Part shown: piece by piece, positions 53,625-62,758 of the stretch | How the letters are laid out: each line of letters begins with the position of its first letter | Numbering within the stretch: the first letter of the stretch is position 1 | From: Streptomyces sp. SirexAA-E | GTDB lineage: Bacteria; Actinomycetota; Actinomycetes; Streptomycetales; Streptomycetaceae | Length of the DNA: 64,000 bases | Reading direction: 5' to 3' | NCBI RefSeq assembly: GCF_000177195.2 | Contig: NC_015953.1 | Span: 2,232,001-2,296,000 of the forward strand | Program-made: the position numbers and the translations under genes | The notes under the pieces: model-generated | Told to the model about the DNA's origin: nothing | Seen by the model: only the letters and a program-made list of their open reading frames with translations | The model's database searches: none

Positions 53625-54558
53625 ACCACGGGCGGTCCCACGCCACGTCGGTGGCGACCGGCTCGCCCCCGCTCCCCACGTACCGCTCCGACCGGAACCG
53701 TGCCGTACCGGTCGTGTCGCCCATTCCGAAGGCGGCGGCGAAGAGGTGGGCCATGACGGCGTCCAGCGGGTCGGTGCTCTCGTGGCGCACCGGGGCCAGC
53801 GGCCGCAGCAGCGTGTCCGGCCCGCGGGCGGGCCGGCGCGGGGGGCGGGCCAGCAGGGCGACGCGCTGCTCGCCGCGCAGCAGCCAGGAACTCGTCGCGT
53901 TCTCCCGCCGCAGCACCCAGTGCGCCCCGGGCAGCCGCGCCTCCACGACGCTCCTGGACTTGCGTCGCTTCTTGGTGAGCACGAGCTCCGCCGCGGCGTC
54001 GCCGACGGTCAGACGCAGGCCCTTGGACGGATCGGGGCCGTCGCCCTGGAAGCCGCGGGGCGCGCGGATCCGTACGACGGGGGCATGCGGCCCCCATACG
54101 TCCACGCGCACCAGGCGCCGGTCCACGGCGACGGCGACCGGCCCGGCGGGTCCGTCCGCGAGCCGCCGCGCGATCCACAGCGGCACGCCCTCGGCCTCGG
54201 CCCGGGCCGCCAGGACGGCCACCTGCTCGGGCCCGCCGCACAGCCGCACCGCCAGCTCGCCCATCGCGCGGGCGAAATCGGCGGCCTGACGCGCCTTCAC
54301 CGGAGTCGCGGTGCCGGTGACGCGGGTCAACGGGACGATCCCGGCGCCCTCCGCGAGCCGGTCCAGCGGGCGTTCGGCACCGCCGCCGCCCAGCCAGTAC
54401 CCGCGCCGGTACGCCTCGGCCATGGCGCCCAGGTTCAGCTCACCCAGCGGCGTGGTCCTGCCGCCCCTGCGCAGCCGTTCCTCGGTCAACTCCACGGTCT
54501 GCGCCAGCGGATTCCAGGACCGCTCGGCATAGAGCACCCGGCTCACGACAACCCCCAT
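53479..54558 (-). CDS. Hypothetical protein with Gly/Ser/Asp-rich tail
   Basis: About 359 residues that I do not recognise. The body (VVSRVLYAERSWNPLAQTVE, GAMAEAYRRGYWLGGGGAER, HWVLRRENATSSWLLRG) is soluble. A 45-residue tail built of GGGDS units ends the protein. Such tails are common in Streptomyces cytosolic proteins. ATG 54558 is used; a GTG at about 54546 nearer a GGGGG run is possible. The 3' end lies over the tail of the convergent MFS gene. Confidence 0.7.
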   Translation of the reverse strand: MGVVVSRVLYAERSWNPLAQTVELTEERLRRGGRTTPLGELNLGAMAEAYRRGYWLGGGGAERPLDRLAEGAGIVPLTRVTGTATPVKARQAADFARAMGELAVRLCGGPEQVAVLAARAEAEGVPLWIARRLADGPAGPVAVAVDRRLVRVDVWGPHAPVVRIRAPRGFQGDGPDPSKGLRLTVGDAAAELVLTKKRRKSRSVVEARLPGAHWVLRRENATSSWLLRGEQRVALLARPPRRPARGPDTLLRPLAPVRHESTDPLDAVMAHLFAAAFGMGDTTGTARFRSERYVGSGGEPVATDVAWDRPWFSNLGNGSDDNEPGGGDGWGADGGDGGDSGGGDSGGGDSGGGDGGGGD

Positions 54559-54645
54559 GTGTACGTACGCGCCTCGGCCGAGGACACCCTCACACATCCC
54601 CGGCCCCGCCCCGCCGCCGGGTCAGTCGTCCGGGCGCGGAGCCTG

Positions 54646-55101
54646 TCAGGTGAGGGCGAGTTCCAGCAGCGGCAGCATCCGGCCGGGAACTGAACCGGAG
54701 GGGACCGCCCCGACCCGGACCGCGCCCATCGCCGTGTAGAAGGGCTCGGCATTGGGGTCGGCGTCGATGGTGAGCAGGGTGAACCCGAGCCGCCGGGCCT
54801 GCTCCCGCGCGTGCCCGAACAGCAGCCGGCCCACCCCCTGCCCGATGGCGTCCGGCTCGACGAACATCATGCCGAGGGCACCCTCGGGCGGCGCCCCGTC
54901 CAGCATGGTGAAGCCCAGGATCCTGCCGTCCCGCTCCGCCACCGCCGTACGCCGCGCGGTCACGTCGGCCGGGCGGACGGCGAGCTCCTCGCGGCAGGCC
55001 GCCATGAACCCCTCGTCGTAGCCCCAGTGCGCCTTGGACCGCAGGGCCAGCGCGGTCAGCTCGGCCGCCTCGGCGGGACGGCCCTCCCGGACGTACACCA
55101 T
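54646..55101 (-). CDS. GNAT family N-acetyltransferase
   Basis: A 151-residue single-domain GNAT. Strand 4 to motif A reads LGMMFVEPDAIGQGVGRLLFGHA, with the acetyl-CoA loop Gln-x-x-Gly-Val-Gly. It ends with DADPNAEPFYTAMGAVRVG. The substrate is unknown. ATG 55101 is preferred because GGGGGAG lies 6 nt upstream; an ATG eight codons earlier is possible. Confidence 0.88.
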   Translation of the reverse strand: MVYVREGRPAEAAELTALALRSKAHWGYDEGFMAACREELAVRPADVTARRTAVAERDGRILGFTMLDGAPPEGALGMMFVEPDAIGQGVGRLLFGHAREQARRLGFTLLTIDADPNAEPFYTAMGAVRVGAVPSGSVPGRMLPLLELALT

Positions 55102-55147
55102 CGACGTCTCCCCCTCTCCCGTCATGCCTTCGAGGTTACGACGTGAC

Positions 55148-55328
55148 CTAGGGCTTGTTTCGAAAGTAGCGCCGTCCGCCCGGAGGGCGGGGCCGGCGGC
55201 GTCTGGTGCGTGCGATCGCAAGGCGGAGGGTCGCCCCGATACTGGATGTATCGGGGCGATACCGACAACGCAGCGAGCGTGCGTGCCAGGCGTCGCCGGA
55301 CAGGCGGGACTTTCGAAACAAGCCCTAG
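55148..55328. mobile_element. MITE-like palindromic element beside sodF
   Basis: The terminal repeats are a perfect 20-bp pair: CTAGGGCTTGTTTCGAAAGT (55148-55167) and its reverse complement (55309-55328). The element proper is probably 55151-55325 (175 bp) flanked by duplicated TA, the target of IS630/Tc1-like transposases. The interior is also near-palindromic, with CCGGCGGCGTCTGG against CCAGGCGTCGCCGG and CGCCCCGATAC against GTATCGGGGCG. It has no ORF of its own, so any movement would need a transposase from elsewhere. Confidence 0.75.
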
Positions 55329-55363
55329 GACCATCGGCTGATCACTTCCGGGCACTCCTCCTG

Positions 55364-55393
55364 CTAGCCTGCAATTGCGACACAGTTGCAATA
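55364..55393 (+). promoter_or_regulatory. sodF promoter with candidate Nur operator
   Basis: A TAGCCT -10 box (55364-55369) is followed directly by TGCAATTGCGACACAGTTGC and AATA, where TTGC and GCAA arms face each other across the expected start site. The Ni-responsive Fur homologue Nur represses sodF in S. coelicolor, so this TTGC/GCAA dyad is a plausible Nur site. A match to the exact Nur matrix was not computed. Confidence 0.5.
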
Positions 55394-55425
55394 ACAACCA
55401 GTCAGCAGTTGGAGGGTTCGCACCC

Positions 55426-56067
55426 ATGGCCACGTACACGCTCCCGGAACTCCCGTACGACTACGCGGCGCTCGAACCGGTCATCAACCCGCAGATCATC
55501 GAGCTCCACCACGACAAGCACCACGCGGCGTACGTCAAGGGGGCGAACGACACCCTGGAGCAGCTGGAGGAGGCCCGCGACAAGGGGACCTGGGGTGCGG
55601 TCAACGGCCTGCAGAAGAGCCTCGCGTTCCACCTCTCCGGCCACATCCTGCACTCGATCTACTGGCACAACATGAGCGGCGACGGCGGCGGCGAGCCCCT
55701 CGCGGCGGACGGTGTGGGAGACCTGGCGGACGCGATCGCCGACTCCTTCGGCTCCTACGCGGGCTTCAAGGCCCAGCTGACGAAGGCCGCGGCGACCACG
55801 CAGGGCTCCGGCTGGGGCGTCCTGGCGTACGAGCCGGTCAGCGGCAAGCTGATCGTCGAGCAGGTCTACGACCACCAGGGCAACATCGGTCAGGGCTCTG
55901 TCCCGATCCTGGTCTTCGACGCGTGGGAGCACGCCTTCTACCTCCAGTACAAGAACCAGAAGGTGGACTTCATCGAGGCGATGTGGCGCGTCGTCAACTG
56001 GCAGGACGTGGCGCAGCGGTACGCCGCCGCCAAGGAGCGCGCGGACGTGCTCCTGCTCGCTCCCTGA
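55426..56067 (+). CDS. sodF: Superoxide dismutase (Fe/Mn family)
   Basis: A 213-residue SOD. The metal ligands appear in [20 protein letters not shown] (His), [15 protein letters not shown] (His) and [13 protein letters not shown] (Asp-x3-His). [11 protein letters not shown] and the Tyr gateway are normal. Streptomyces SodF is the iron(-zinc) enzyme, made when nickel is too low for SodN. ATG 55426 follows TTGGAGGG. A terminator hairpin follows the gene. Confidence 0.96.
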   Translation: MATYTLPELPYDYAALEPVINPQIIELHHDKHHAAYVKGANDTLEQLEEARDKGTWGAVNGLQKSLAFHLSGHILHSIYWHNMSGDGGGEPLAADGVGDLADAIADSFGSYAGFKAQLTKAAATTQGSGWGVLAYEPVSGKLIVEQVYDHQGNIGQGSVPILVFDAWEHAFYLQYKNQKVDFIEAMWRVVNWQDVAQRYAAAKERADVLLLAP

Positions 56068-56129
56068 GGTATCACGGACGTCCTGCCTCGTGATCGTCTT
56101 CTCAACCTTCACCCGGCAGGCGGGTCACC

Positions 56130-56168
56130 GGAGAACCCCCGCGAGGACATGACTCGCGGGGGTTCTCC
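56130..56168 (+). terminator. Terminator of sodF
   Basis: Fifteen paired bases (56130-56144 with 56154-56168) close a 9-nt loop. The convergent decarboxylase gene ends 30 bp further on, so the hairpin may work in both directions. Confidence 0.8.
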
Positions 56169-56197
56169 CATGGCGGGACACCAGGGCGCGGCCCGGG

Positions 56198-57682
56198 TCA
56201 GACGTGGAAGACGGAGCCGATGAACTCCGCCAGCAACCTCTCCTTGAGGCCGTTCGGCAGCGCGTCGAGCAGCACGAGCACCGGGGCCATGCGGCCGGGC
56301 AGTCCGCCGCCCTCCCCGAGGCCCGCGAAGGCGAGGACGGCCGCGACCTCGTCCGGGCCCAGTGCCCGCGGGTCCAGGGCCGCGGCGAGCTCGGCGAGAC
56401 CCGGGTCCACGGTCACCGGCTCCAGCGACCGCGCCACCGTCAGCGCCGTCCCCAGGTCCTCCAGAAGGGCGTCGACCTGGCCGACCGTGGCGGGGGTGAG
56501 CGTCAGATGGAGGTTGGGCGGCAGCCCGTCGAAGGAGAGCTGCGGCTGGAGGTACCAGCCGAGCTCGCGCATCTCGTCGGCGAGGTGCAGGAGCAGGCTG
56601 AGGTCGGGCGCCCCGCCGTCACCCGGGCCGAGGACCGTGAAGGCGACGAGACCCGCCGCGGGGTCGCCGAGCACGCGGACGCCCTCGGTGGCGCGCAGTC
56701 CGCTCAGCAGGCGGTCCGAGGCGTCGGCGACCCGGCCCGCGAGCGCGGTGTAGCCGTCCTCGCCGACGTGCCGCAGGACCGCCCACGCCTGGGCGAGCAG
56801 GCCGGCGGACTTGGTGCCCTGCACGGTCGGGTTGACGACGGGGTAGCCGGGCCAGCCGGCGTGCGCGAAGTACTGGTGGCGGCGCAGTTCGGCGTCGCGG
56901 TGGAGAAGCACGGACGCGCCCTTGTCGGCGTACGCGTACTTGTGCAGGTCCACGGAGAGGGAGGTCACGCCGGGTACGGACAGGTCGAAGGGTCGCACCT
57001 GCCGGCCGGCCCGCCGCAGGTAGGGCAGGATCCAGCCGCCGATGCAGGCGTCGACGTGGCAGAGCGCCCCGCGCCCGGCGGCGGCCGCCGCGATCTCGGC
57101 GACCGGGTCGATCACCCCGTGGGCGTACGAGGGGGCGGAGGCGACCACCAGGGCGGTGCGGTCGGTGAGGGCCGCGGCCATGGCGTCGGCGTCGGCCCGG
57201 AAGGTGTCCGGGTCGACCGGCACCACGACCGGTTCGACGCCCAGGTAGGCGGCGGCCTTGTGGAAGGCCGCGTGGGCGGTGGCGGGCAGCACCAGCTGGG
57301 GGCGGCTGATCCCGCGCACCGAACGCGCCTGGTCGCGGGCGGCCTTGACGGCGAGCAGGATGCTCTCGGTGCCGCCGCTGGTGAAGGTGCCCTGGGCCCC
57401 GGGGGCGCCGAGCAGGGCTGCGACCGCGCCGATCAGGTCGTTCTCCAGCCGGGCCACGCTCGGGAAGACCGTGGGGTCGAGGCCGTTGACGGTGGCGAAG
57501 GCGGTGTACGCCTCGGCGGCCAGCTCGTCCAGTCCCTCCAGCCCGGCGTCGTAGACGTAGGCGAAGGTGCGGCCGCCCCGGGTGGGCGCGTCGCCCTCGC
57601 GCAGGGCGCGCAGCTCGGCGAGGACGTCGGCGGCGGGGCGGCCGTCCGGCAGGGCCGCTTCGTCAGGGGGTTCAGTCGGCAC
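56198..57682 (-). CDS. PLP-dependent decarboxylase/lyase (group II, sphingosine-phosphate-lyase-like)
   Basis: A 494-residue fold-type I PLP enzyme. FTSGGTESILLAVKAARD is the phosphate-binding turn, CHVDACIGGW holds the ring-binding Asp, and the Schiff-base Lys is in SLSVDLHKYAYADKG. The layout is close to sphingosine-1-phosphate lyase/glutamate decarboxylase relatives, so an amino-acid or amino-alcohol substrate is inferred. GTG 57682 overlaps the upstream MFS stop by 11 bp, indicating coupled translation with a transporter that may carry its substrate or product. Confidence 0.88.
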   Translation of the reverse strand: MPTEPPDEAALPDGRPAADVLAELRALREGDAPTRGGRTFAYVYDAGLEGLDELAAEAYTAFATVNGLDPTVFPSVARLENDLIGAVAALLGAPGAQGTFTSGGTESILLAVKAARDQARSVRGISRPQLVLPATAHAAFHKAAAYLGVEPVVVPVDPDTFRADADAMAAALTDRTALVVASAPSYAHGVIDPVAEIAAAAAGRGALCHVDACIGGWILPYLRRAGRQVRPFDLSVPGVTSLSVDLHKYAYADKGASVLLHRDAELRRHQYFAHAGWPGYPVVNPTVQGTKSAGLLAQAWAVLRHVGEDGYTALAGRVADASDRLLSGLRATEGVRVLGDPAAGLVAFTVLGPGDGGAPDLSLLLHLADEMRELGWYLQPQLSFDGLPPNLHLTLTPATVGQVDALLEDLGTALTVARSLEPVTVDPGLAELAAALDPRALGPDEVAAVLAFAGLGEGGGLPGRMAPVLVLLDALPNGLKERLLAEFIGSVFHV

Positions 57683-59033
57683 GGGCGGGCTCTTCCTTCG
57701 GGGAATCGGTGGCGGGCTCGCGGTAGCGGTGCAGCAGCCAGAGGCTCGCCGCACCGAGGAGGGCGGGCAGCACGCTCATCCCGGCGGCGATCCCGGTCAG
57801 TGCGGCGCCCGGCTGGGACACGTGGTGGGCCGCGTCGGAGGAGCGGAAGCCGGTCACGGCCAGGACCAGGGCGAACAGCCCGGCGCCCAGTGCGAAGGCG
57901 AGGGTCTCGGCGGCGGTCCACAGCCCGGTGAAGGTCGCGGCGCGCCGCACGCCGGTGCGGGCGGCGTCGGCGGACAGGGTGTCGGCGAGCATGGTCAGGG
58001 GCAGCAGCTGGAGTCCGGCGTAGGCGATGCCGACGAGGACGACGGACGCGTACCCGACGGCGGGGCCGGCCGCCGGTGTCAGGCCGAGGACCGCGGCCCC
58101 CGCCGTGTAGAGCAGGGAGGCGCACCACTGGGCGTACCGCACCCCCTTGCGGCGGGCCAGCCGGTTCCACAGCGGCATGAACAGCACGAGGGGGCCGATC
58201 AGGCAGGCGAACAGCCAGGTGACGGCGGTCGCGGAGCCGAGGGTGTACGTCGCGAAGTACTGGACGCCCGCGAGCATCACCCCGATCGCGAGGGCCTGGA
58301 GGGTCCACATCCCCGCCAGGTGCAGGAAGGGCCGGTGGGAGCGGGCGGCGGCGAGCTGGGCACGCAGCGAGGGTTCGGCCCGGCTGCGGGCGGCCTCGGG
58401 GGCGCCCCGGGTGGCCGCCCAGGCGCCGAACATTCCGGCCGCCAGCAGGACGGCGACGACGGCCCCCATCAGGCGGTAGCTCGCGGGGGTGTCCCCGTCG
58501 GCGTGCGCGATCGCCGGGGCGACGGCGCCGGAGAGCAGGATCGCGACGCCCAGGAAGCCCACCCGCCAGCCCAGCACCCGGCCGCGTTCGCGCGGGTCCT
58601 CGGTCATCTCGGCGGGCATCGTCACGTACGGCACCTGGAAGACGGCGTACGCGGTGGCGGCGAGCAGGAAGAGGACGGCGACGTAGCCGGCCGCCGCGGC
58701 GCCCCGCAGCGGCGGCGCGGCGAAGATCAGGGCGAAGAGCGGCGGCAGGGTGCACGCGCCGATCAGCAGGAAGGCCCGGCGTCCCCCGCCGGGCAGCCGG
58801 CTGCGGTCGCAGAGGGCGCCGACCAGCGGGTTGATCAGGACGTCCCAGGCCTTGGGCAGGAAGACGGCGGCGCCGGCGACGGCGGCGGGCACGGCGAGGA
58901 CGTCGGTGAGGTAGTAGAGCAGGATCAGCCCGGGCACGGTGGCGAAGGTGCCGGTGCACAGGGAGCCGAGCCCGTAGCCGACGCGGATCCGGCGGGGCAG
59001 GCCGGGGCTCACGGCCGGTGGGGCTGCTGGCAT
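57672..59033 (-). CDS. MFS transporter (GPH/MelB-like cation symporter)
   Basis: A 453-residue transporter with 12 hydrophobic segments. The GPH signature appears in LPKAWDVLINPLVGALCDRS (Asp in helix 2) and VFQVPYVTMPAEMTEDPRERGRV (split), as in MelB-type symporters. The start at 59033 (MPAAPPAVSPG) is chosen because TTGCCG-N18-CATGAT ends 6 nt before it. It is first in a two-gene unit with the PLP enzyme. Confidence 0.87.
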   Translation of the reverse strand: MPAAPPAVSPGLPRRIRVGYGLGSLCTGTFATVPGLILLYYLTDVLAVPAAVAGAAVFLPKAWDVLINPLVGALCDRSRLPGGGRRAFLLIGACTLPPLFALIFAAPPLRGAAAAGYVAVLFLLAATAYAVFQVPYVTMPAEMTEDPRERGRVLGWRVGFLGVAILLSGAVAPAIAHADGDTPASYRLMGAVVAVLLAAGMFGAWAATRGAPEAARSRAEPSLRAQLAAARSHRPFLHLAGMWTLQALAIGVMLAGVQYFATYTLGSATAVTWLFACLIGPLVLFMPLWNRLARRKGVRYAQWCASLLYTAGAAVLGLTPAAGPAVGYASVVLVGIAYAGLQLLPLTMLADTLSADAARTGVRRAATFTGLWTAAETLAFALGAGLFALVLAVTGFRSSDAAHHVSQPGAALTGIAAGMSVLPALLGAASLWLLHRYREPATDSPKEEPARAD

Positions 59034-59039
59034 GCGCAG

Positions 59040-59069
59040 ATCATGGACGAACGTGTGTGCGCCCGGCAA
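59040..59069 (-). promoter_or_regulatory. Probable leaderless promoter of the MFS-decarboxylase operon
   Basis: Minus-strand TTGCCG (59064-59069) and CATGAT (59040-59045) are 18 bp apart. The ATG follows the -10 after six bases, with no ribosome site. Confidence 0.55.
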
Positions 59070-59093
59070 GGCTCCGGCGTGAGGCGGAGGCGT

Positions 59094-59153
59094 CCGGGCG
59101 CCGCGGGCCCGCGGGCGTGTTCTTGAAAGTCCCGCCCGCCCCGCGGCGCCCGG
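59094..59153 (-). terminator. Terminator of the Rv2466c-like gene
   Basis: CCGGGCGCCGCGGG (59094-59107) pairs perfectly with CCCGCGGCGCCCGG (59140-59153). Inside, GCGGGCG pairs with CGCCCGC. It lies 12 bp past the gene's stop and just before the MFS promoter. Confidence 0.85.
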
Positions 59154-59165
59154 CCGGGGGTGCCG

Positions 59166-59810
59166 TCAGTCGAAGACCGGGCCCTGGGTGCGGGTCCGCT
59201 TGATCTCGTAGAAGCCCGGGATCGAGGCGACCAGCAGCGTGCCGTCCCAGAGCTTCGCCGCCTCCTCGCCCTTGGGGGCGGGCGTGACGACCGGGCCGAA
59301 GAAGGCGATCTGCTCGCCGTCGGGACCGGGGACGGCGATGACCGGGGTGCCGACGTCCTGGCCGACCTTGTCGATGCCCTCCTGGTGGGAGGCGCGCAGC
59401 TCCTTGTCGTACGCGTCGGAGTCGGCGTACTCGATCAGTTCGGCGGGGAGGCCGACGTCCGCCAGGGCGCCCGCGACCGCCTCGCGGGTGGGTCCCTCGC
59501 CGTTGTTGTGGAAGCGGGTGCCCAGCGCGGTGTAGAGCGGGCCGACGACCTCGTCGCCGTGCTTCTGCTGGGCGGCGACGACCACGCGGACCGGGCCCCA
59601 GGCCTTGGTCCGCATCATCTCCTGGTACTCCTCGGGCAACTCGTCCAGCCTGCTCTCGTTGAGGACGGCCAGGCTCATCACGTGCCAGCGGACCTCGACG
59701 TCGCGGACCTTCTCCACCTCCAGCATCCAGCGGGAGGTCATCCAGGCCCAGGGACAGAGCGGATCGAACCAGAAGTCGGCCGGGGTCCTCGACGTGCTGT
59801 TCTCGGGCAT
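59166..59810 (-). CDS. DsbA-fold protein, Rv2466c (mycothiol-dependent reductase) family
   Basis: A 214-residue thioredoxin-fold protein. The N-terminal active-site motif is DPLCPWAWMTSRWM, which is C-P-W-A rather than the C-P-W-C of Rv2466c. It therefore has a single active Cys and probably uses a monothiol mechanism with mycothiol. The cis-Pro is in VGTPVIAVPGPDG. The helical insert EVRWHVMSLAVLNESR is typical of the family. ATG 59810 has AGGAGAG upstream. Confidence 0.9.
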   Translation of the reverse strand: MPENSTSRTPADFWFDPLCPWAWMTSRWMLEVEKVRDVEVRWHVMSLAVLNESRLDELPEEYQEMMRTKAWGPVRVVVAAQQKHGDEVVGPLYTALGTRFHNNGEGPTREAVAGALADVGLPAELIEYADSDAYDKELRASHQEGIDKVGQDVGTPVIAVPGPDGEQIAFFGPVVTPAPKGEEAAKLWDGTLLVASIPGFYEIKRTRTQGPVFD

Positions 59811-60001
59811 GTCTCTCCTCATGAGCTCGGTCTGCCACCTGAGCGTCTGAACACCGCCGGGGCGTCCCGCCATTCCCGTGCGCGGGCGCGCGGGGCCGCA
59901 TGCGAGGATCAAAGCCGTTCGAATCGGGACCGACCGGTGACCGGATCCGGCGGCACGACCGCCCCGGTGACCGGTCGGTCCGAGACACAAAGGAGTGCTC
60001 C

Positions 60002-62587
60002 GTGCCCGGTGAAAACCTGTCCCGCGACGAGGCCCGTGAGCGGGCCGAGCTGCTGACCGTCGACGGTTACGAGGTCGCCCTCGACCTGCGTTCCGCCGTC
60101 GGCGATCCCGACGACGGCCAGGCCGGTCCGCGCACCTTCCGCTCACTGACCACGATCCGCTTCCGGGCCGCCCGTGCGGGGGCCTCGACCTTCGCCGACC
60201 TGCTCGCCCCGGCGGTGACCGCGGTGACGCTGAACGGCAAGGACCTGGACCCGGCGGCCGTCTTCGACGGCACCCGCATCGCGCTGGACGACCTCGCCGA
60301 GGGCGAGAACGTCCTGGTGGTCGACGCGCGTTGCGCGTACAGCCGGACCGGCGAGGGCATGCACCGCTTCGTCGACCCGGAGGACGGCGAGGTCTACCTC
60401 TACACGCAGTACGAGCCGGCCGACGCCCGCCGCGTCTTCGCCAACTTCGAACAGCCCGACCTCAAGGCCCCCTACCGCTTCGAGGTGACGGCCCCCGAGG
60501 GCTGGACGGTCCGCTCCAACGGCGCGGAGGAGTCCCACGAGGGCGAGGTGTGGCGGTTCGCCGAGACGAAGCCGATCTCCACGTACATCACGACGGTCCT
60601 CGCGGGCCCGTACCACTGCGTGAGCGACCTCTACACCCGGACGTTCGACGACGGCTCGACGCTGGAGATCCCGCTCGGCGCCATGTGCCGCAAGGGCCTC
60701 GCCCGGTACTTCGACGCGGACGACGTCTTCCTGATCACCAAGCAGGGCCTGGACTTCTTCCACGACCACTTCGACTACCCGTACCCGTTCGGGAAGTACG
60801 ACCAGGCGTTCGTGCCCGAGTACAACCTCGGGGCCATGGAGAACCCGGGCCTCGTCACCTTCCGCGAGGAGTACATCTACCGGTCCAAGGTCACCTCGGC
60901 CTCCTACGAGCGCCGTGCCAACGTCATCCTGCACGAGATGGCGCACATGTGGTTCGGCGACCTGGTCACCATGAAGTGGTGGGACGACCTGTGGCTGAAG
61001 GAGTCCTTCGCGGACTTCATGGGCTCCTTCTCGATGGTCGAGGCGACCCGCTTCACGGGCGGCTGGATCACCTTCGCCAACAACCGCAAGGCCTGGGCCT
61101 ACCGCGCCGACCAGCTGCCCTCCACCCACCCGGTCACGGCCGACATCCGCGACCTGGAGGACGCCAAGCTGAACTTCGACGGCATCACCTACGCCAAGGG
61201 CGCCTCGGTGCTCAAGCAGCTGGTGGCGTACGTGGGCCGGGACGCCTTCCTGGAAGGCGCCCGCCGCTACTTCAAGCAGCACGCGTACGGCAACACCGAG
61301 CTGGGCGACCTGCTGTCGGTGCTGGCCGAGACGTCCGGGCGCGACATGACGGCCTGGTCCCGCTCCTGGCTCCAGACCGCCGGCGTCAATGTGCTGACCC
61401 CGGTGGTGGCGTACGACGACGAGGGCCGCGTCGCGGAGCTCGCCGTGACCCAGGAGGCCGCCGCCTCGCACCCCGAACTGCGCCCGCACCGGGTCGCGGT
61501 GGGCCTGTACCGGCTGACCCCGGACGGCGACCTGGTGCGCTACGCGCGGGCCGAGACGGACGTGGCCGGGGAACGGACCGTCGTCGCGGAGCTGACCGGG
61601 GCCGAGAAGCCCGACCTGGTGCTGGTCAACGACGACGACCTGACGTACTGCAAGGTCCGTTTCGACGACCGGTCGCTGGCCACCCTGCGCCGGCACCTCG
61701 GTGACATCACCGACCCGCTGGCGCGGGCGCTGTGCTGGTCCGCGCTGTGGAACCTCACGCGCGACGCGCTGCTGCCGGCCCGTGACTTCGTCTCGCTGGT
61801 GCTCGCGTTCGCCGGGCGGGAGAGCGACATCGGCGTGCTCCAGATGCTGCACGCCTGGGCGCGGTCGGCCCTGACGCACTACGCCGCCCCCGGCTGGCGC
61901 GCGGAGGGCGGTACGGCACTGGCCGAGGGCGCGCTGCGGGAGCTGCGCCGCGCCGAGGCGGGCAGCCAGCACCAGCTGACGTGGGCCCGCTTCTTCGCCG
62001 CGTCGGCCACCTCGAAGGCCGACTTCCAGCTGCTGGGCGGGCTGCTGGACGGCTCGGCCACGATCGAGGGCCTGGAGGTCGACCAGGAGCTGCGGTGGGC
62101 GTTCCTGTCCGCGCTGGTCGCGCATGGGGTCGCCGACGAGGCGGCCGTCGACGCCGAGCTGGCCCGTGACGACACGGCGTCCGGCAAGCGGCACCACGTG
62201 CGGTGTCTGGCCTCGCGCCCCTCGGCGGCGGTCAAGGCGCAGGCGTGGGCCGTGGTCGTGGAGTCGGACAAGCTGTCCAACGCGTTCGTCGAGGCGACCA
62301 TCGCGGGCTTCGAGCAGCCCTCGCAGCGGGAGCTGCTGGCGCCGTACACGGCCGCGTACTTCGAGGCGATCGAGCGGGTGTGGGCCGAGCGCTCCATCCA
62401 GATCGGCATGGACGTGGTCAAGGGGCTGTTCCCGGGCTTGCAGGACGACCCCGCGACGCTCACCGCGACGGACGCGTGGCTGACCTCGCACCCGGACGCG
62501 GCCCCGGCGCTCCGGCGCCTCGTCCTGGAGGCGCGGGACGACCTGGCCCGGGCGCTGCGGGGCCAGGAGTGCGACGCGGCGGCGTGA
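60002..62587 (+). CDS. pepN: Aminopeptidase N (M1 family)
   Basis: An 861-residue zinc aminopeptidase. The substrate-anchoring GAMEN is in EYNLGAMENPGLVTF. The zinc site HEMAHMWFGDLVTMKWWDDL with the distal Glu of KESFADFMG is intact. The length and C-terminal helical domain (ERAP1-C-like) are normal for actinobacterial PepN. GTG 60002 has AAGGAG 8 nt upstream; the longer frame before it has no homology. A strong hairpin follows the stop. Confidence 0.96.
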   Translation: MPGENLSRDEARERAELLTVDGYEVALDLRSAVGDPDDGQAGPRTFRSLTTIRFRAARAGASTFADLLAPAVTAVTLNGKDLDPAAVFDGTRIALDDLAEGENVLVVDARCAYSRTGEGMHRFVDPEDGEVYLYTQYEPADARRVFANFEQPDLKAPYRFEVTAPEGWTVRSNGAEESHEGEVWRFAETKPISTYITTVLAGPYHCVSDLYTRTFDDGSTLEIPLGAMCRKGLARYFDADDVFLITKQGLDFFHDHFDYPYPFGKYDQAFVPEYNLGAMENPGLVTFREEYIYRSKVTSASYERRANVILHEMAHMWFGDLVTMKWWDDLWLKESFADFMGSFSMVEATRFTGGWITFANNRKAWAYRADQLPSTHPVTADIRDLEDAKLNFDGITYAKGASVLKQLVAYVGRDAFLEGARRYFKQHAYGNTELGDLLSVLAETSGRDMTAWSRSWLQTAGVNVLTPVVAYDDEGRVAELAVTQEAAASHPELRPHRVAVGLYRLTPDGDLVRYARAETDVAGERTVVAELTGAEKPDLVLVNDDDLTYCKVRFDDRSLATLRRHLGDITDPLARALCWSALWNLTRDALLPARDFVSLVLAFAGRESDIGVLQMLHAWARSALTHYAAPGWRAEGGTALAEGALRELRRAEAGSQHQLTWARFFAASATSKADFQLLGGLLDGSATIEGLEVDQELRWAFLSALVAHGVADEAAVDAELARDDTASGKRHHVRCLASRPSAAVKAQAWAVVVESDKLSNAFVEATIAGFEQPSQRELLAPYTAAYFEAIERVWAERSIQIGMDVVKGLFPGLQDDPATLTATDAWLTSHPDAAPALRRLVLEARDDLARALRGQECDAAA

Positions 62588-62593
62588 GCCCCG

Positions 62594-62629
62594 GGCGTGC
62601 GCCCCGCACACGCACGCGGGGCGCACGCC
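62594..62629 (+). terminator. Terminator of pepN
   Basis: GGCGTGCGCCCCGC (62594-62607) and GCGGGGCGCACGCC (62616-62629) form a perfect 14-bp stem with an 8-nt loop. Confidence 0.85.
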
Positions 62630-62758
62630 GTGCAATCCCCGGCGTGACCGGTCATTTCGACCGTCGGACCATCCCGCTTCCGTACGGTGATGTCCTGGTA
62701 CGTCGACGGACGTGTAACACGGGTTACCGGCCGGTGGGCATGCGGGAACCTCCGGAGC

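Noticed and set aside
59111..59160. A sequence resembling the MITE end (TGTTCTTGAAAGTCCCGCC) suggesting a second copy
   Set aside because: It is the loop of the perfect terminator hairpin at 59094-59153. The similarity is short, has mismatches, and lacks a matching opposite end.
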